From: Geodermatophilaceae bacterium
Lineage (GTDB): Bacteria; Actinomycetota; Actinomycetes; Mycobacteriales; Geodermatophilaceae
Assembly: GCA_013813215.1 (NCBI GenBank)
Contig: JACCSC010000336.1
Span: 1-8,439, forward strand
Length of the DNA stretch: 8,439 nucleotides
Direction of reading: 5' to 3'
A program made the translations under genes and the position numbers. Positions 6,628-8,439 of the stretch are shown here, piece after piece (within the stretch, counting starts at the first letter, position 1; every line of letters begins with the position of its first letter). A model generated the notes under the pieces. That model was not told where the DNA came from. It did no database searches and saw only the letters and a program-made list of their open reading frames with translations.

Positions 6628-7392
6628 GTGGTGCAGACTTTCCGGTCCAGCAGAACCGCAGGCCGGTTGGTCGGCAAAGGCGGCCGTGGGCGGCTCGGCT
6701 TCTGGATGCGGCTCTGCGTCATCGTCGTGCGGCCGGTGACCCGGGCGATGTTCCGGTTCCGCTGGGCCGGCCTCGAGCACATGCCCCGAACGGGCGGCGT
6801 GATCATGGTGGTCAACCACATCTCCAAGCTCGACCCCTTCACCGTCGCCCGCTTCACCTGGGACTCCGGGCGGATCCCGCGGTTCATGATCAAGGAAGCG
6901 CTGTTCGGCGTGCCTGTCGTGGGGCAGGCGATGCGCGGCGCCGGCCAGATCCGGGTACGTCGGGGCACGAACGAGGCCAACATCGCCCTGCGTGCGGCCG
7001 AACTGGCGCTGGGCCAGGGAGAGCTGATCGTCGTCTACCCCGAAGGCACCGTCACCCGGGACCCGGACTGGTGGCCGATGCTCGGAAAGACCGGCTTGGC
7101 CCGGCTGTGGCTCGCCTCCGACGTACCCGTCGTCCCGGTCGTGCAGTGGGGACAACATCGGACGCTGAACTACCACACCGGCAAGCTGCGGCTCTTCCCC
7201 CGCCAGCGGGTGGTCGTGCGGGCCGGAGCGCCGGTGGACCTGTCCCGCTTCCGCGACGCACCGGTCACGCCGGACCTCCTGCGCGAGATCACCGACACCG
7301 TGTTCTCCGCCGTGCGCGACCTGCTGGCCGAGGAGCGGGGCGAGTCGCCGCCCGAGCGGTTCTGGACGCCGGGCGTGGGCGAGCCGGCATGA
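6628..7392 (+). CDS. plsC: 1-acyl-sn-glycerol-3-phosphate acyltransferase-like (PlsC family)
   Basis: Membrane-associated acyltransferase expected to acylate lysophosphatidic acid, or a related lyso-acceptor, to phosphatidic acid in phospholipid synthesis. In the 254-residue product, acyltransferase block I is NHISKLD (63-69), with the His64-x4-Asp69 catalytic pair. Block II lies around GAGQIRVRR (104-112), block III is YPEGT (137-141), and a proline-rich VPVVPVV (166-172) corresponds to block IV. A hydrophobic stretch near 29-36 may help membrane contact. The start is GTG at 6628 (a second GTG follows directly), chosen from the AGGAAAG site; ATG 6706 is the main alternative. The region is divergent from cofC, and the stop overlaps the gpsA start in ATGA, so the two are translationally coupled. 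GpsA makes the glycerol-3-phosphate backbone used upstream of this step, which supports the assignment. Acceptor specificity cannot be read from sequence. Confidence 0.9.
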   Translation: MVQTFRSSRTAGRLVGKGGRGRLGFWMRLCVIVVRPVTRAMFRFRWAGLEHMPRTGGVIMVVNHISKLDPFTVARFTWDSGRIPRFMIKEALFGVPVVGQAMRGAGQIRVRRGTNEANIALRAAELALGQGELIVVYPEGTVTRDPDWWPMLGKTGLARLWLASDVPVVPVVQWGQHRTLNYHTGKLRLFPRQRVVVRAGAPVDLSRFRDAPVTPDLLREITDTVFSAVRDLLAEERGESPPERFWTPGVGEPA

Positions 7393-8384
7393 CCCGGGCC
7401 GCCGTACTGGGCAGCGGTTCGTGGGGGACTGCCTTCGCCCGCGTCATGGCGCATGCCGGCTGCTCGGTGACCCTCTGGGCCCGCCGCCCGGCCCTCGCCG
7501 AGGCGATCAACGCCCGGCACGAGAACCCGGACTACCTCGACGGGATCGTCCTGCCCGTCGACCTGCGGGCCACCGCCGACCCGGCCGAGGCGGTCGACGG
7601 GGTCGACATCGTCGTCCTCGCGGTGCCGTCCCAGACCGCCCGGGAGAACCTGCTCGGCTGGGCGCCGCTGCTGCCGCCCGAGGCCACCCTAGTCAGCCTG
7701 ATGAAGGGCATCGAGCTGGGTACCTCCAAGCGGATGAGCGAGGTGATCAGCGAGATGGCCGGCGTGGCGCCGGATCACGTCGCGGTGGTCACCGGCCCCA
7801 ACCTGGCCCGCGAGATCGCCGAGGAACAGCCCGCCGCCACCGTCGTCGCGTGCACCGACCACGACCGTGCCGTGCAGCTGCAGGAGTCCTGCCAGACGCC
7901 GTACCTGCGTCCGTACACGAACAGCGACGTGGTCGGGTGCGAACTCGGCGGGACGGTCAAGAACATCATCGCGCTGGCCTGCGGCATGGTCGAGGGCATG
8001 GGCTTCGGGGACAACACGCGGGCCTCGCTGATGACCCGCGGGCTGGCCGAGACCGCGCGGCTGGGGCTCGTCCTCGGTGCGGAGCCCGCAACCTTCGCCG
8101 GGCTCGCCGGGCTGGGTGACCTGGTGGCGACCTGCTCCTCGCCGTTGTCGCGGAACCGGACCTTCGGAGAACGACTCGGGCGCGGACAGACGCTGGCCCA
8201 GGTATTGGAGACGACCGTGCAGATCGCCGAGGGCGTGAAGTCCTGCCGCTCGGTGCTGGACCTCGCCCACGCGCACGGCGTGGACATGCCGATCACCGAA
8301 GCGGTAGTGGCCATCTGCCACGGCGGCGAGCGGACCGCGGACGTCGTACGCCGGGTCATGAACCGGGAACCCAAGCCGGAATGA
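7389..8384 (+). CDS. gpsA: NAD(P)-dependent glycerol-3-phosphate dehydrogenase
   Basis: Cytosolic enzyme (EC 1.1.1.94) reducing dihydroxyacetone phosphate to sn-glycerol-3-phosphate, the backbone of phospholipids. The 331-residue length is typical. The N-terminal Rossmann fold has GSGSWGT (8-14), the GxGxxG dinucleotide loop. SLMKGIE (103-109) carries conserved Lys106, and GPNLAREIAEE (136-146) follows. The catalytic lysine is Lys191 in GGTVKNIIA. GFGDNTRASLMTRGLAE (205-221), GLGDLVATCSS (241-251), SRNRTFG (254-260) and AEG (280-282) complete the family pattern. The ATG at 7389 shares the ATGA overlap with the plsC stop, and the domain begins at once, so the start is secure. Its own stop forms a second ATGA with the next gene. 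M. tuberculosis has a gpsA paralogue at the equivalent locus. Confidence 0.97.
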   Translation: MTRAAVLGSGSWGTAFARVMAHAGCSVTLWARRPALAEAINARHENPDYLDGIVLPVDLRATADPAEAVDGVDIVVLAVPSQTARENLLGWAPLLPPEATLVSLMKGIELGTSKRMSEVISEMAGVAPDHVAVVTGPNLAREIAEEQPAATVVACTDHDRAVQLQESCQTPYLRPYTNSDVVGCELGGTVKNIIALACGMVEGMGFGDNTRASLMTRGLAETARLGLVLGAEPATFAGLAGLGDLVATCSSPLSRNRTFGERLGRGQTLAQVLETTVQIAEGVKSCRSVLDLAHAHGVDMPITEAVVAICHGGERTADVVRRVMNREPKPE

Positions 8385-8439
8385 GCCGAGAGCGAGTGAG
8401 CCCGCAGTACGGCGACGGCACGCGGGTCGTCGCGGCCGG
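8381..8439 (+). CDS. Start of a probable PLP-dependent cystathionine gamma-lyase/synthase-like enzyme (3'-partial)
   Basis: Only 19 full codons are visible, reading MSRERVSPQYGDGTRVVAA and then a partial Gly or similar codon. The YGDGTRVV string followed by A-(A/G) resembles the N terminus of actinobacterial Cys/Met-metabolism PLP enzymes, which I recall lying between gpsA and ddl (D-Ala-D-Ala ligase) in related genomes. The ATG overlaps the gpsA stop in ATGA. An in-frame GTG at 8396 is an alternative start that would skip the arginine-rich leader, which is encoded by a repetitive stretch. The product call rests on a very short segment and recalled gene order. Confidence 0.5.
   Translation, partial: MSRERVSPQYGDGTRVVAA

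Noticed and set aside
6547..7176. Upstream extension of the cofC frame to 416 residues
   Set aside because: The extra 210 codons are antisense to plsC and show no domain. The CofC fold begins right after GTG 6546.

Overview
The window is high-GC DNA with GC-rich third codon positions, several GTG starts and near-zero spacing between genes, all typical of an actinobacterium (class Actinomycetia). The genus cannot be read from the sequence. Gene order supports the placement: leuC-leuD-hupB, then a convergent mutT1-ppk1-cofC(fbiD) block, then gpsA. This is the arrangement I recall from Mycobacterium tuberculosis (leuC, leuD, hupB, mutT1, ppk1, fbiD, gpsA) and, in part, from Streptomyces. It looks like conserved core chromosome. 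I see no insertion sequence, phage gene, tRNA, rRNA or CRISPR array.

Layout. (1) Positions 1-1992, + strand: leuC, whose extreme 5' end is outside the window, and leuD, the two subunits of isopropylmalate isomerase in leucine synthesis. (2) Positions 1993-2135: a spacer with an AT-rich island and a credible sigma70-type promoter. (3) Positions 2136-2834, + strand: an HU nucleoid protein with a long histone-H1-like lysine/alanine tail. (4) Positions 2835-2917: convergent spacer dominated by a strong 15-bp hairpin, a probable two-way terminator. (5) Positions 6546 down to 2918, - strand: cofC, ppk1 and mutT1 packed head to tail with gaps of at most 18 nt, almost certainly one transcript. (6) Positions 6547-6627: short divergent spacer. 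(7) Positions 6628-8439, + strand: plsC, gpsA and the first codons of a probable PLP-dependent cystathionine lyase/synthase-like gene, joined by two ATGA stop/start overlaps.

How the genes fit together. LeuC and LeuD form one enzyme. PPK1 makes polyphosphate from ATP; MutT1 probably clears oxidised or dinucleoside nucleotides; CofC activates a three-carbon phospho-acid with GTP for coenzyme F420. The three share use of nucleotide triphosphates, but no single pathway unites them. GpsA makes sn-glycerol-3-phosphate and PlsC is an acyltransferase of phospholipid synthesis, so that pair is a lipid-precursor module.

No previously undescribed system is evident. The points most worth a second look are the hupB promoter palindrome and AT-rich island, the repeat-rich HU tail, the Gln in place of the second catalytic His in the MutT1 phosphatase domain, the long shared hairpin, and the repetitive start of the last gene.
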